Made by a program: the position numbers and the translations under genes. A stretch of 53,136 nt of DNA from Kiloniellaceae bacterium (GTDB lineage Bacteria; Pseudomonadota; Alphaproteobacteria; Kiloniellales; J153), in contig JAJFGN010000008.1 of the NCBI GenBank assembly GCA_021776115.1, forward strand, positions 1 to 53,136. The letters run 5' to 3'. The notes beneath the pieces were generated by a model. That model was not told the DNA's origin and made no database searches. It saw only the letters and a list, made by a program, of their open reading frames with translations. Each line of letters starts with the position of its first letter. Within the stretch, counting starts at the first letter, position 1. This document shows positions 34,548-43,869 of this stretch, in pieces.

Positions 34548-35693
34548 TCAGTGCCAGTCGCGAAGGCGGCTCAAGGCCTGGACAATGTCGGCCTCGGGGC
34601 CGGCGAAGGAAAATCTGACGAAGCGGCCCCCGCGTCGGGGATCGAAGTCAGTGCCCGGCGCCGCGGCGACACCGGTTTCCGCCAGCATGCGCTTGCAAAA
34701 CGCCTCGCTGTCGTTGGTCCGCCGCGTGACGTCGGCATAGATGTAAAAGGCCCCGTCTGCCGGCGCCAAGCGGTCGAACCCGGCGTCGGGAAGCTCCTTA
34801 AGCAATAACGCGCGATTGCGCCCATAGGCGGCCACGTATTTGTCCAGGTCTTCCCGGCAATCGAAGGCCGCCTCTCCCGCCACCTGAGACAATGTAGGCG
34901 CCGAGATAAAGAGGTTCTGGGTCAGACACTCCACCGATCGCGTGAGCGCTTCAGGCACGACCATCCAACCGAGGCGCCATCCGGTCATCGAAAAGTACTT
35001 TGAAAAGCTGTTGATCACGATCGCGTCGCCGGTCAGTTCCAGGGCGGAGACCGCAGGCGCGCCGTAGGTAATGCCGTGATAGATCTCATCGGAGATCAGC
35101 CGGATACCGCGATCCCCGCAATAGGCGACCAATTCGGAAAGCTCCGCGTGGCCCAACATGGTCCCGGTCGGATTGGAAGGACTGGCGACGATCAATCCAT
35201 CGAGCCGCCCGGTCACAGCATCCAACAATTCGGGGGTCGGCTGAAAGCGATGGGCCATTTCGGTCTCAAGCAGCACCGGCTCAACACTCAAGGCCGTGAG
35301 GATATTGCGGTAAGCGGGATAGCCGGGCGCCGCCAGGGCAACCCTGTCCCCGGGATCGAAGCACGACAGAAAGCTCAGCAGAAAGCCACCGGAGGATCCG
35401 GTCGTGACCGCGATCCGCGCGGGATCGATTTCCACCCCCACGGTCTCGCTATAGTGACGTGCGATCCGGGCGCGCAAGGATGGCAGACCGGCCGCGTCGG
35501 TGTAACCGATCCGGTCACCCTCGAGGGCCGCCCGCGCGGCATCGAGAACCGGGCGCGGCGCCGAGGTGCCGGGCTGCCCGACTTCCAAATGCAGGACGTC
35601 TTCGCCGCGGGCGGCGCGCTGGTTCGCGGCGCGCAATACATCCATGACAATAAAAGGGGGCACGCCCCCCCGAGACGAGACTTTCAATGCCAT
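34548..35693 (-). CDS. PLP-dependent aminotransferase, class I/II
   Basis: 381 residues of the aspartate/aromatic aminotransferase fold type I. The cofactor lysine lies in INSFSKYFSMTGWRLGW; the substrate-binding arginine region is at the C-terminus (GGRFVRFSFAG), and SPSNPTGTML is the usual PLP-contact Asn/Pro motif. The amino donor is not clear; broad-specificity L-amino acid:2-oxoacid transaminases share these features. It starts eight bases after the stop of the gamma-glutamyltransferase-like gene on the same strand, so it is probably co-transcribed as the second gene. It is convergent with rne, 27 bases between stops. Confidence 0.92.
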   Translation of the reverse strand: MALKVSSRGGVPPFIVMDVLRAANQRAARGEDVLHLEVGQPGTSAPRPVLDAARAALEGDRIGYTDAAGLPSLRARIARHYSETVGVEIDPARIAVTTGSSGGFLLSFLSCFDPGDRVALAAPGYPAYRNILTALSVEPVLLETEMAHRFQPTPELLDAVTGRLDGLIVASPSNPTGTMLGHAELSELVAYCGDRGIRLISDEIYHGITYGAPAVSALELTGDAIVINSFSKYFSMTGWRLGWMVVPEALTRSVECLTQNLFISAPTLSQVAGEAAFDCREDLDKYVAAYGRNRALLLKELPDAGFDRLAPADGAFYIYADVTRRTNDSEAFCKRMLAETGVAAAPGTDFDPRRGGRFVRFSFAGPEADIVQALSRLRDWH

Positions 35694-35701
35694 GACTGGG
35701 C

Positions 35702-37324
35702 TTACCGCGCCATCTGCGCCAGGCCGTAACCGCGCGGGTCGCTAGACACCTCGCATGTCTCGCCGCGGTCCTTGAGGCCCAGCGCGCAATAAAAGGCGTT
35801 TACGTGTCCGAGGGCTGAAACCACACGCAGGGTATGGCCCCGGCGGGTCAAAGCATCGCGCGCCGGTTTCGCCATGGTGACCTCGTGGAACACCGCGTCC
35901 GGCGCCCCGTCGGTGTGCACGCGCGGCTTCAACATGACTTGGTTCAGGGACTCCTCGCCCGCGACGGTGTCCAGCATGACCCGGGTCAGCGCCGTTGTTC
36001 CGACCGGCCCACCGCCGCCAATCCCGGCGAAGCGCACGTCGCCCGTAGCCGTATTGCCAACGATCACGGCCGCCAACGAGGTCGAGCCGTCGTTCTTCGA
36101 TTGGGGCGGCGCGGCCAGGATGATCCCAGTCCCAACCGCGACCCGACCGGCCCCAAATAGCCGGTTCATGGTGAAGTTGCAGGCGACCGCATTGCTATAC
36201 TGGTCGCCGACCACGAACCCGGCCGAATAGGCCTGGGTCGATATTTCCTCGGGCGGCGGCGTAAACCCGGCGGCCGGTGTGTGCCTTTCCGCGTCGTAAT
36301 CCGCCATCATCCGATCCAGGCGGCCGGCATCTGCCAGGGCCTCAAGGGGCTCGGCGCTGGAACCGTCGGGTTGCATCCACTTGGATCGCTCCGCATAGGC
36401 CCGCAGCGCTGCTTCCACAAAGAGGTGATCCCGCTCATCCTCTCCCGCCCCGGCATAGTCACGCGCCCCGGTCAGCTGGCCCCAGATTTGGGTGCCGACC
36501 ACGCCCGCGGCGGCGCGCGGCGGGGCGAAATAGGCGACGTCGCGCTGGTTCGCGGGGATGGCTATCGCCTCGGCGAGGCGTGGCACGTTGCGCCGCACAT
36601 CCTCGGCGGTCAGCGGCAAGCCGGCGGCGCTCGAGGCTTCGGCTAGGCGCGCCGCGAAGGGGCCACCATGCAGGTAGGGGGCGCCTTGGCGCCGAATGCC
36701 GCCGAGAACCCCGGAAAGTTCCGGTTGTACGATCTTGTCGCCCGTTTTCGCCAAGCGCCCGTCGCGGGCCGCGAACAGGCGGCTGAGATCCGGGCTGGCC
36801 GCGATAAATTCGGCGGCGGCGGCCAAATCCTGTGCGAAAGCCCGGCTGACTGGATGACCGAAGCGGGCCATGCTTTCGGCCGGCGCCAGAAGTTGCTCCC
36901 AGCGCATGGTGCCGTTACGGGCGTGCATGGCCGCCATGGCACGCATATTGGAGGGAACCATACCGCCGGACGGTGCGGATCGGGGCAGGAACTCGATCGC
37001 CTCGCCCCGCTTTTTCTTACCGCCCCACATGACACAAACCCCGCCGCCCCCAAGGCCCACGCGCGAGGGTAAAGTGACCGCCATGGTGAAATACATGGCC
37101 ACGGCCGCGTCGATCGCGGTGCCCCCGTTGCCCAGGATCTCGCGGCCGACAACGGTGGCGCGTGGCTCGTCGGCCGCCACGACCCCGGCAAAGCCTTCGA
37201 CCAGGCCAATTTTCCCCGAGGCGCCATCCTCGGCGCAAGCGCCAAGAAGGAGTGTCGAGGCCAAACCCAAGGCCGGCAAGACGCGCGGCAGGGCCGGACC
37301 AATCCAAATGCGTTGAAACGTCAC
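35702..37324 (-). CDS. Gamma-glutamyltransferase-like lipoprotein
   Basis: 540 residues starting at the GTG 37324, which gives a lipoprotein signal (LGLASTLLLGAC, lipobox LLGAC at about residues 22-26), so it is likely anchored in the periplasm. The frame extends upstream but would run into the divergent M48 gene. The GGT fold is visible in AADEPRATVVGREILGNGG and, for the small subunit, STQAYSAGFVVGDQYSNAV, whose threonine would be the autocatalytic nucleophile. Sequence around GAGRVAVGTGIIL and GIGGGGPVGTTAL is also of this family. It could degrade glutathione or gamma-glutamyl peptides. The aminotransferase downstream may handle the freed amino acids. Divergent family member; activity is inferred. 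Confidence 0.85.
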   Translation of the reverse strand: MTFQRIWIGPALPRVLPALGLASTLLLGACAEDGASGKIGLVEGFAGVVAADEPRATVVGREILGNGGTAIDAAVAMYFTMAVTLPSRVGLGGGGVCVMWGGKKKRGEAIEFLPRSAPSGGMVPSNMRAMAAMHARNGTMRWEQLLAPAESMARFGHPVSRAFAQDLAAAAEFIAASPDLSRLFAARDGRLAKTGDKIVQPELSGVLGGIRRQGAPYLHGGPFAARLAEASSAAGLPLTAEDVRRNVPRLAEAIAIPANQRDVAYFAPPRAAAGVVGTQIWGQLTGARDYAGAGEDERDHLFVEAALRAYAERSKWMQPDGSSAEPLEALADAGRLDRMMADYDAERHTPAAGFTPPPEEISTQAYSAGFVVGDQYSNAVACNFTMNRLFGAGRVAVGTGIILAAPPQSKNDGSTSLAAVIVGNTATGDVRFAGIGGGGPVGTTALTRVMLDTVAGEESLNQVMLKPRVHTDGAPDAVFHEVTMAKPARDALTRRGHTLRVVSALGHVNAFYCALGLKDRGETCEVSSDPRGYGLAQMAR

Positions 37325-37392
37325 GGTACGGTTGTTACCTGTAAGTGAACTGGGATAGAGAACAAGTGCGGCGAATTCATCTAACTTCCCCC

Positions 37393-38748
37393 ATGGCCCG
37401 CTTGGCCGCGATTCCACTGGCGCTTCTTATAGCGACTGTCCCCGTGCGCGCCCAAGCCCAGAATTTGCCGCTTATTCGCGACGCGGAAATCGAAAATATC
37501 ATCCGAACTTACGCGACGCCACTGTTCCAGGCGTCCGGCTTCAGCCCCCAGGCAATCGATGTCTTTCTAGTCCGGGACTCATCCTTGAACGCCTTCGCGA
37601 CCTCGGGCCTAAGAATGTTTCTTCATACCGGCTTGTTGATGAAGGCTGAGGATCCGCTGGAGGTTATCGGCGTGATCGCCCATGAAACCGGGCACTTGGC
37701 CGCTGGTCACACGGTCACGCGTCCCGATGCGGCGCGCACCGCCACCACCGCGGTGATCGCATCCTATGTTCTGGGTCTGGCGGCGGCCTTGGCGACCGGG
37801 CGAGGCGAGATTGCGAATGCCGCCATTGCCGGCGGCCAGGACATCGCGATCAAGGGCCTGCTCCGTTATAGCCGCAGTCAGGAATCCGCCGCTGATCAAT
37901 TCGCGGTCAAGGTACTGAACGGTACCGAACAATCCCCTCGCGGTTTGCTCGATTTCTTGCGTCTCGTGGGAGGACAGGAAACCCTGTTTAGCGACAGACA
38001 AGATCCGTATCTGCGCACGCATCCGGTAACGGCTGAGCGGATCACCTTCATGGAAAACCAGGTCAGGCGTTCGCCCTACGGGCAGAAACCGGCCCCGCCT
38101 AACCTGATCGAGATGCACGCCCGTATGCGCGCGAAGTTATTCGGCTTCCTTGAAGCGCCGGAGCAAGTTCTGCGCCGTTATCCGGAGAGCGATACCAGCC
38201 TGGCGGCCCGTTATGCGCGCGCAACGGCCCACTACCAGGCGGGGCGGGTCGAGAAATCGCTAACCCTGATGAACGCCTTGATCGCCGATTATCCGGACGA
38301 TCCCTATTTCCGGGAACTGAAAGGCCAAATCCTATTCGACAACGGCCGGGTCGCGGAGGCTTTGCCCGAGTACGAGGCCGCCTCCCGTCTCCTGCCCGGA
38401 TCAGCGCAGATTCATCTGGCGGCGGCCCAGGCCCGCTTAGAACTGAATGACCCGGATCAGAACGCGGCGGCCCTGGATCATCTGACTAAAACGCTGCAAG
38501 ACGAACCGGGCAATTCCTTCGCTTGGCGTTTGAACGCAATCGCTCATGGCCGCCTGGGCGATGTCGGCATGACCGCCTTGTCTCTGGCCGAAAGCGCCAT
38601 AGCAAGGGGCAATGCCAAGGAGGCTCTGGATCAATCGAAGCGCGCGCAACGTATTCTTTCAGAGGGTAGCCCCGCCTGGCTACGCGCACGCGATCTGGAG
38701 CAATTGTCGCAAAGAAGGGTCGACAAGGCGGCCAGAAACTCAAACTGA
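37393..38748 (+). CDS. M48 family metalloprotease with TPR repeats (BepA-like)
   Basis: 451 residues from the ATG 37393, which opens a clean signal peptide (MARLAAIPLALLIATVPVRAQA); a GTG at 37345 is an alternative that adds 16 charged residues. The zinc motif HETGH (residue about 97) stands in VIGVIAHETGHLAAGH, and a second glutamate ligand in ESAADQFAVKVL. From about residue 270 there are tetratricopeptide-like helices (AARYARATAHYQAGRVEKSL, VAEALPEYEAASRL). This is the layout of BepA/YfgC, a periplasmic protease-chaperone of outer-membrane protein assembly. It diverges from the GGT-like gene (68 bases between starts) and precedes the DsbA-like gene. Confidence 0.92.
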   Translation: MARLAAIPLALLIATVPVRAQAQNLPLIRDAEIENIIRTYATPLFQASGFSPQAIDVFLVRDSSLNAFATSGLRMFLHTGLLMKAEDPLEVIGVIAHETGHLAAGHTVTRPDAARTATTAVIASYVLGLAAALATGRGEIANAAIAGGQDIAIKGLLRYSRSQESAADQFAVKVLNGTEQSPRGLLDFLRLVGGQETLFSDRQDPYLRTHPVTAERITFMENQVRRSPYGQKPAPPNLIEMHARMRAKLFGFLEAPEQVLRRYPESDTSLAARYARATAHYQAGRVEKSLTLMNALIADYPDDPYFRELKGQILFDNGRVAEALPEYEAASRLLPGSAQIHLAAAQARLELNDPDQNAAALDHLTKTLQDEPGNSFAWRLNAIAHGRLGDVGMTALSLAESAIARGNAKEALDQSKRAQRILSEGSPAWLRARDLEQLSQRRVDKAARNSN

Positions 38749-38877
38749 CCTCGAATTGCCGAGCCAGCAGGAAAACGCTAAGGTAATCCAAGTACTTTCA
38801 TGCGGTTTTCTAAGAATTCACCTGCGCTGACCGCACCTTCCCCGCGGTCGAACGGCGCAACCAAGGAGGGTGTAACA

Positions 38878-39699
38878 ATGATTAGCCTACCGCGAAATGG
38901 AGGACGCCACGCGATCCGGCGGGGCGCATTCGGATCGGGGCCGGTCGTGGCGGGCGCCCTCGCCTTGCTCTTAGCCGGGTTTCTCACCCTCAGCCCCCCC
39001 TCCCAGGCCCAACAAAGCGTGCCGGGAGAATTCACGCCCGAACAGGTACAGGGGATGGAGCACATTATCCGGCAGTACCTGCTGGAAAATCCCGAGGTGG
39101 TGGTCGATGCGCTGAACACCATCCGGCAGCGCCAGCGTTTGGCACAGGAGAAGCAGCAGCAGCAGGCTGTCCAAGCGCACATCGCCGCCCTGAAGGACGA
39201 CGCCGACAGCCCCGTGATCGGAAACGAAGATGGGGACGTCGTCATTGTCGAGTTCTTCGATTATCGCTGCGGCTATTGCCGGCGCGTGGTCAAGGATCTG
39301 AAAAACCTCGTCGAGGAAGACGGCAACATACGCCTGGTCATGAAGGAGTTTCCGATCCTGGGGCCAGCCTCCATGCGGGCCGCCCAGGCGGCGCTCGCGG
39401 CGGCCAAGCAGGGCAAGTACGAGGTCTACCACTTCGCCCTCATGATCCAACCGGGCGACATGAGCGATCCCCACCTCATGCAGGTCGCACGCGAAGTGGG
39501 CTTGGATGTCGAGCGATTGAAGGTCGACATGGAGTCCGAAGAAATCGAAGCGATGATCCGACGGAATCACGACTTGGCCCAAAAACTGGGCATAAAAGGG
39601 ACGCCGGCTTTCGTGTTCGGCAATACCTTGGTGCCCGGCGCGATCGATGCCGAGACTATGCAATTGCTCGTCGCAGAGGCCCGCGATAAGGCAAGCTGA
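38878..39699 (+). CDS. DsbA-family thiol:disulfide oxidoreductase
   Basis: 273 residues from the ATG 38878, which has AAGGAGG eight bases upstream; the frame extends further up without support. After a membrane segment or signal peptide (VVAGALALLLAGFLTLSPPSQA) comes an N-terminal helical region with a glutamine-rich stretch (about residues 75-105), then a thioredoxin-like DsbA domain. The active site is CGYC (first Cys at about 131), and the cis-proline is in GIKGTPAFVFGN. This layout resembles ScsC/Com1 proteins, which use the N-terminal helix for oligomerisation and may isomerise or oxidise disulfides in the periplasm. It follows the M48 protease gene, both serving periplasmic protein quality. 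Confidence 0.9.
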   Translation: MISLPRNGGRHAIRRGAFGSGPVVAGALALLLAGFLTLSPPSQAQQSVPGEFTPEQVQGMEHIIRQYLLENPEVVVDALNTIRQRQRLAQEKQQQQAVQAHIAALKDDADSPVIGNEDGDVVIVEFFDYRCGYCRRVVKDLKNLVEEDGNIRLVMKEFPILGPASMRAAQAALAAAKQGKYEVYHFALMIQPGDMSDPHLMQVAREVGLDVERLKVDMESEEIEAMIRRNHDLAQKLGIKGTPAFVFGNTLVPGAIDAETMQLLVAEARDKAS

Positions 39700-39842
39700 C
39701 CGCGTTGGCGCGGCGGACTCGCGGGCATTTTGCCGGTCGCCGGTTGCAGTTTGGGGGCGGGCTACGCCTGGGCGCTTGGCGTTGCACCCTCGCCGGACGG
39801 TATGTTAACGCTTGCCCAGCCTCAAGTTGACGGAGTCGCGAC

Positions 39843-40301
39843 TTGGCGAAGACGCCGGAAATACTGCTTTTGAACGGCCCTAACCTCAATATGCTGGGGA
39901 CGAGGCAGCCCGAGGTGTATGGGCGCGCGACCCTGGCCGATGTCGAGGCCATGTGCCAAGCGCGGGCGAAGGAACTGGGGCTCGCGCTGGACTGCCGGCA
40001 ATCGAACAGCGAAGGCGAGATCGTCGGCTGGGTTCAAGCCGTGCGCGGTAAGTGCGCGGGAATCGTGATCAACCCAGGCGCCTACTCGCACACCTCGGTC
40101 GCCATCTTAGACGCCTTGCTCGCCGTCGACGCGCCGGTCGTCGAAGTCCACCTTTCGAATATTCACAGGCGCGAGGCGTTCCGCCACCACTCTTACGTTT
40201 CCCAGGCGGCGCACGGCGTAATTTGCGGCTTCGGCGCTGAAGGATATCTTATGGCGCTCGACGGACTCGCCCAGTTGATCGACACCGGAAAGAAAGTGTG
40301 A
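39843..40301 (+). CDS. aroQ: 3-dehydroquinate dehydratase, type II
   Basis: 152 residues from a TTG with GGAG nine bases upstream. It converts 3-dehydroquinate to 3-dehydroshikimate in the shikimate pathway, normally as a dodecamer. Signatures: [19 protein letters not shown] at the start with the catalytic tyrosine and asparagine, [22 protein letters not shown], and [18 protein letters not shown] with the substrate-binding histidine and arginine. It is first in the row aroQ-accB-accC-aat; its TGA shares a base with the accB ATG. Confidence 0.97.
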   Translation: MAKTPEILLLNGPNLNMLGTRQPEVYGRATLADVEAMCQARAKELGLALDCRQSNSEGEIVGWVQAVRGKCAGIVINPGAYSHTSVAILDALLAVDAPVVEVHLSNIHRREAFRHHSYVSQAAHGVICGFGAEGYLMALDGLAQLIDTGKKV

Positions 40302-40732
40302 TGGCCAAACTAGAACCGGATGACAAGCTGATACGCAAGCTTGCCGCCCTGCTCGATGAGACCGGCTTGAGCGAGATCGAATACGAGGCAGAGGGCCAGC
40401 GCATCCGTGTCGGCCGCGCCGCCGCACATGTTCTCTCTGCGCCCGCCCCGGCCCTAACAGGGGCGCCGGCCGGCCCTGTCGCGGCGGACACGGTTCCTCA
40501 AGGCGCCATTGTTTCGCCCATGGTCGGCACCGTCTATGTCGCCGCCGAGCCGGGTGAACCTCCCTTCGTCAAGGTTGGCGATGAGGTCAAAGAGGGTCAG
40601 ACCCTGCTGATCATCGAGGCCATGAAAGTCATGAACCCCCTGACCAGCCCACGGGCCGGTAAGGTCACGCGAATATTCGCCAGCGACGGTCAGCCGGTTG
40701 AATTTGGCGAACCCCTGATCATCGTCGAGTAG
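40301..40732 (+). CDS. accB: Acetyl-CoA carboxylase biotin carboxyl carrier protein
   Basis: 143 residues. Carries the biotin for acetyl-CoA carboxylase, the first step of fatty-acid synthesis. The biotinylated lysine is in EAMKVMNPL (residue about 109) inside the C-terminal biotinyl domain, with the preceding ISPMVGTVY-like strand read here as IVSPMVGTVYVAAEPGE. The N-terminal part ends in an Ala/Pro-rich linker. I start at the ATG 40301, which overlaps the aroQ stop (TGATG). It is 25 bases ahead of accC. Confidence 0.97.
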   Translation: MAKLEPDDKLIRKLAALLDETGLSEIEYEAEGQRIRVGRAAAHVLSAPAPALTGAPAGPVAADTVPQGAIVSPMVGTVYVAAEPGEPPFVKVGDEVKEGQTLLIIEAMKVMNPLTSPRAGKVTRIFASDGQPVEFGEPLIIVE

Positions 40733-40757
40733 CGGCTAAACGGCGGCGCAAGGGCCC

Positions 40758-42113
40758 ATGTTCGAAAAAGTTCTTATCGCGAACCGGGGCGAGATCGCGC
40801 TCCGCATTCATCGCGCATGCCGCGAGATGGGGATCGAGACGGTCGCGGTCCATTCGACCGCCGACGCCGACGCCATGCACGTGCGCCTGGCGGACGAAAG
40901 CGTCTGCATCGGACCGCCGGCCAGCAAAGACAGTTACCTTAATATGTCCGCGATTTTGTCCGCCGCCACGATCACCGGCGCGGACGCCATCCATCCCGGC
41001 GTTGGGTTCCTCTCCGAGAATGCCGACTTCGCTGCCATGGTAGAAGAGCACGGCTTCGTTTTTATCGGCCCTGAGCCCGAGCATATAAGCCTGATGGGCG
41101 ACAAGGTCGCCGCTAAACAGGCGGCCGGCCGTTTGGGTATCCCCCTGGTTCCCGGCTCAGACGGCGCTGTCACCACCGATGAAGAGGCGATGGAAGTCGC
41201 CAAGAAGGTCGGTTATCCAATTCTTATCAAGGCCGCGGCCGGCGGCGGCGGGCGCGGCATGAAGGTCGCCCATGGTGAGGAAGAGTTGTTGCCGGCGTTG
41301 CGTATGGCTAAAGCCGAAGCCAAAGCGGCCTTCGGATACGATGTGGTCTACATGGAGCGTTATCTGAGCCGGCCCCGCCATATCGAGGTGCAGTTACTCG
41401 CCGACGGTCAGGGTAACGTGATTCATCTGGGCGAGCGCGACTGCTCGCTCCAGCGCCGGCATCAGAAGCTGCTGGAGGAAGCCCCCTCCCCGGCTCTCAA
41501 CGCAAGCGGGCGCGCGGCCATCGGCGAACGCGTCACCGCGGCCATGAAAAAGCTCGGCTACCGCAGCGCCGGGACGATCGAATTCCTGTACGAGAACGGC
41601 GAGTTCTTCTTCATCGAGATGAATACGCGCCTACAGGTCGAACACCCGATCTCTGAGGCGATCACCGGCATCGACCTAGTGCGCGAGCAAATCCGGATCG
41701 CGGCCGGAACTCCGCTCAGCCTTCAACAATCCGACGTCACCTTTTCCGGTCATGCCATCGAATGCCGCGTCAATGCGGAGAATCCCGACACCTTCATGCC
41801 GTCGCCCGGCTTGGTGACCGACTACCACGCGCCCGGCGGGTTGGGCGTGCGCGTCGATTCCGGCCTATACAGCGGCTACCGGGTGCCCTCGCACTACGAC
41901 AGCCTGATCGCGAAGCTGATCGTGCATGGCCAAACCCGCAACGAATGCCTCATGCGGCTGCGCCGGGCCCTGGAGGAATTCGTCATCGAAGGCGTCTCGA
42001 CAACCATTCCGCTCCACCAAAGATTGATTCAAGCGAGCGATTTCATTAACGGCGAATATGATATCCATTGGCTGGAACGCTTCGTCGAGACGACGGGCGG
42101 GGAGACCAAATAG
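40758..42113 (+). CDS. accC: Acetyl-CoA carboxylase biotin carboxylase subunit
   Basis: 451 residues. Carboxylates biotin on AccB using ATP and bicarbonate. Standard motifs are present: FEKVLIANRGEIALRI at the N-terminus, the glycine-rich ATP loop KAAAGGGGRGM, MERYLSRPRHIEVQ, HLGERDCSLQRRHQKLLEEAP and FFIEMNTRLQVEHP with the metal-binding glutamates and asparagine. An AAGGG sequence precedes the ATG. It is preceded by accB and followed by aat 19 bases later. Confidence 0.98.
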   Translation: MFEKVLIANRGEIALRIHRACREMGIETVAVHSTADADAMHVRLADESVCIGPPASKDSYLNMSAILSAATITGADAIHPGVGFLSENADFAAMVEEHGFVFIGPEPEHISLMGDKVAAKQAAGRLGIPLVPGSDGAVTTDEEAMEVAKKVGYPILIKAAAGGGGRGMKVAHGEEELLPALRMAKAEAKAAFGYDVVYMERYLSRPRHIEVQLLADGQGNVIHLGERDCSLQRRHQKLLEEAPSPALNASGRAAIGERVTAAMKKLGYRSAGTIEFLYENGEFFFIEMNTRLQVEHPISEAITGIDLVREQIRIAAGTPLSLQQSDVTFSGHAIECRVNAENPDTFMPSPGLVTDYHAPGGLGVRVDSGLYSGYRVPSHYDSLIAKLIVHGQTRNECLMRLRRALEEFVIEGVSTTIPLHQRLIQASDFINGEYDIHWLERFVETTGGETK

Positions 42114-42132
42114 TTTGAGCTAAACGGACGGC

Positions 42133-42774
42133 ATGCAACTCACCCCAGATGTCCTGCTAAGAGCTTATGCGATCGGCGTCTTTCCCATGGCCGAGGGCCG
42201 TGCGCATACCGATCTGCATTGGATCGACCCCGAACAGCGCGGCGTTCTCCCTCTCGACGATTTTCATGTATCGCGCAAGCTGCGCCGCAAGGTGCGCCGT
42301 GGCGACTTTGAGGTCCGATGCGATAGCGCCTTCGACAAGGTCATACGCGCCTGTGCCGAGCCCAGTGAAAGCCGGCGCGATACCTGGATAAATCCGGCGA
42401 TCGAGACACTGTACGGCGATCTCTTCAGGGCCGGCTTCGCCCACACGGTCGAATGTTGGCAGGATGGCGAGCTGGTCGGCGGCCTGTACGGCGTATCCTT
42501 GGGCGCCGCTTTTTTCGGCGAGAGCATGTTCAGCCGCGCGACCGATGCCAGTAAGGTAGCGCTGGTCCATCTCGCGCTGCGGCTGCGTATGGGTGGCTAC
42601 CAACTCCTCGACACGCAGTTCGTCACCGAACATCTTCCCCGCTTCGGGGCCACGGAGATTCCCAGGGAGCAATACCGGACCCTTCTGGCCAAGGCGATTA
42701 CCACTGCGGCGCATTTCCCGCCGAAGGTCAGCCAAAAGGATATCGAGGAATTTCTAAACGGCGGCGCGGCATAA
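42133..42774 (+). CDS. aat: Leucyl/phenylalanyl-tRNA-protein transferase
   Basis: 213 residues. Adds Leu or Phe to proteins with N-terminal Lys or Arg, marking them for ClpS/ClpAP (N-degron pathway). Family signatures: [14 protein letters not shown] at the start, [46 protein letters not shown] quoted in part, and [21 protein letters not shown]. The ending [19 protein letters not shown] is complete. It follows accC, as in many alphaproteobacteria, and ends convergent with crcB. Confidence 0.97.
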   Translation: MQLTPDVLLRAYAIGVFPMAEGRAHTDLHWIDPEQRGVLPLDDFHVSRKLRRKVRRGDFEVRCDSAFDKVIRACAEPSESRRDTWINPAIETLYGDLFRAGFAHTVECWQDGELVGGLYGVSLGAAFFGESMFSRATDASKVALVHLALRLRMGGYQLLDTQFVTEHLPRFGATEIPREQYRTLLAKAITTAAHFPPKVSQKDIEEFLNGGAA

Positions 42775-42807
42775 CGGCCCGAAGACGATGAATTCCAGAA
42801 AGTTGGC

Positions 42808-43197
42808 CTAGATTGCCGGCGTGAGAATGCGTCTGAAGACCCACATGCCAAAGAACAAAGCCCCGATCGAACACACGACGGAGGCGCCGACGTAAAGCGC
42901 GCAGAGAAGCAACCGGCCGCGCTCATACAAAACAACGAAATCCAGAGAAAACGTAGAGAATGTGGTGAAGGCGCCCAGGAAGCCGACCACCAGGAACAAC
43001 CGGGTCTGGGTCGAGGCCGACCAGACCAGTGCCATGATCTCCGTCAGCGCCCCCATCGCGAAAGATCCGGCAATGTTTACGATCAAGGTGCCGTAGGGAA
43101 AGGCGGCGCCCAGGAAATGACCCGCCGCAATGAAGACGAGGTATCGCGCAGTCGCACCCAGGGCGCCACCGCCCGCCACGGCAAGTAGCGCCTTCAT
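42808..43197 (-). CDS. crcB: Fluoride channel Fluc/CrcB
   Basis: 129 residues from the ATG 43197; the longer frame upstream has no membrane character. Four membrane helices, with GGALGATARYL in the first, GTLIVNIAGSFAMGAL in the second (the conserved asparagine), and GFLGAFTTFSTFSLD in the third with the polar phenylalanine/threonine track. These line the dual pore that removes fluoride from the cytoplasm. I found no fluoride riboswitch upstream. It stands between aat (convergent) and the orphan gene on the same strand. Confidence 0.95.
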   Translation of the reverse strand: MKALLAVAGGGALGATARYLVFIAAGHFLGAAFPYGTLIVNIAGSFAMGALTEIMALVWSASTQTRLFLVVGFLGAFTTFSTFSLDFVVLYERGRLLLCALYVGASVVCSIGALFFGMWVFRRILTPAI

Positions 43198-43326
43198 GGG
43201 CGCTCGGGCGAAAAGCTTGGAGCGTGACGGATCATGAACCTGTGCCGAGACTTGGTATTCGTCGCATCGACACTGTAATGGAGTCGGCCGGCGTTTACAC
43301 CCGCCCATAGGCGCCGCGGCGCCTTC

Positions 43327-43869
43327 TTAGGCGTTGAGAATGTCGTCGATTTCCGACTGATCCACGGTCACTTCGTCGCCATGGATAATCGCACTGGCCA
43401 CATCGACGAATTTGCGCAAATTGCTGGTCGAAATCGCGGCGGTATCGGCGATCAAGTCCTCGTTTCCGGTCTCCAAGGCCGCCACGATCTTTTCTAAGCC
43501 CCGGGCGACCAGCGCATTCATGGTCTCGACGGCGCTATCGAAGGGTTCGCGGAAACGGGCCGGCGCGTTCTCATAGGCCAGAATCGCCAAATCGCGGTCC
43601 GAGAAGGCGCTATCTTGAAAGTGATCCGCGTAACTTTTGGGCCGCCAGGCTTGGGCATCCTCCAAGCAATCCGGCATACCTGGAATCATCTCGAGTATCA
43701 TGATGATTTCGTTGAAATGATTTAGGTAGTCGGTGGCCAGAAGACTGGTTTCGTTGATGTTCTTGCCGCGCACCAAGCGCGCCAAGGTGCGCGAATGGCT
43801 AGGCGCAGCCGCTTGCGCGGCCCCCTCCTCCGCTTCTTGCTTTGCTTCAGCTTGATCGCTCAAAATCAA
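43327..43869 (-). CDS. Protein of unknown function with a C-terminal EIDDIL peptide
   Basis: 180 residues, soluble and mostly helical; I do not recognise the family. The first 25 residues are charged and alanine-rich; a structured core (residues about 28-165) includes VRGKNINETSLLATDYLNHFN, WRPKSYADHF and YENAPARFREPF. It ends with VDQSEIDDILNA, which looks like the CheY-binding peptide at the FliM N-terminus (SQxEIDALL) and the CheZ C-terminus. The strong codon structure and uniform composition make a real gene likely. It lies 129 bases ahead of crcB on the same strand and after a 263-base gap from DUF2155. A link to chemotaxis is speculative; no other motility gene is in this window. Confidence 0.75.
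   Translation of the reverse strand: MILSDQAEAKQEAEEGAAQAAAPSHSRTLARLVRGKNINETSLLATDYLNHFNEIIMILEMIPGMPDCLEDAQAWRPKSYADHFQDSAFSDRDLAILAYENAPARFREPFDSAVETMNALVARGLEKIVAALETGNEDLIADTAAISTSNLRKFVDVASAIIHGDEVTVDQSEIDDILNA

Noticed and set aside
43198-43326. Fluoride riboswitch upstream of crcB
   Set aside because: The minus-strand leader lacks the conserved GGNGAUGG start, the pseudoknot partners and the CUGAUGRCUCCUAC-type 3' part.
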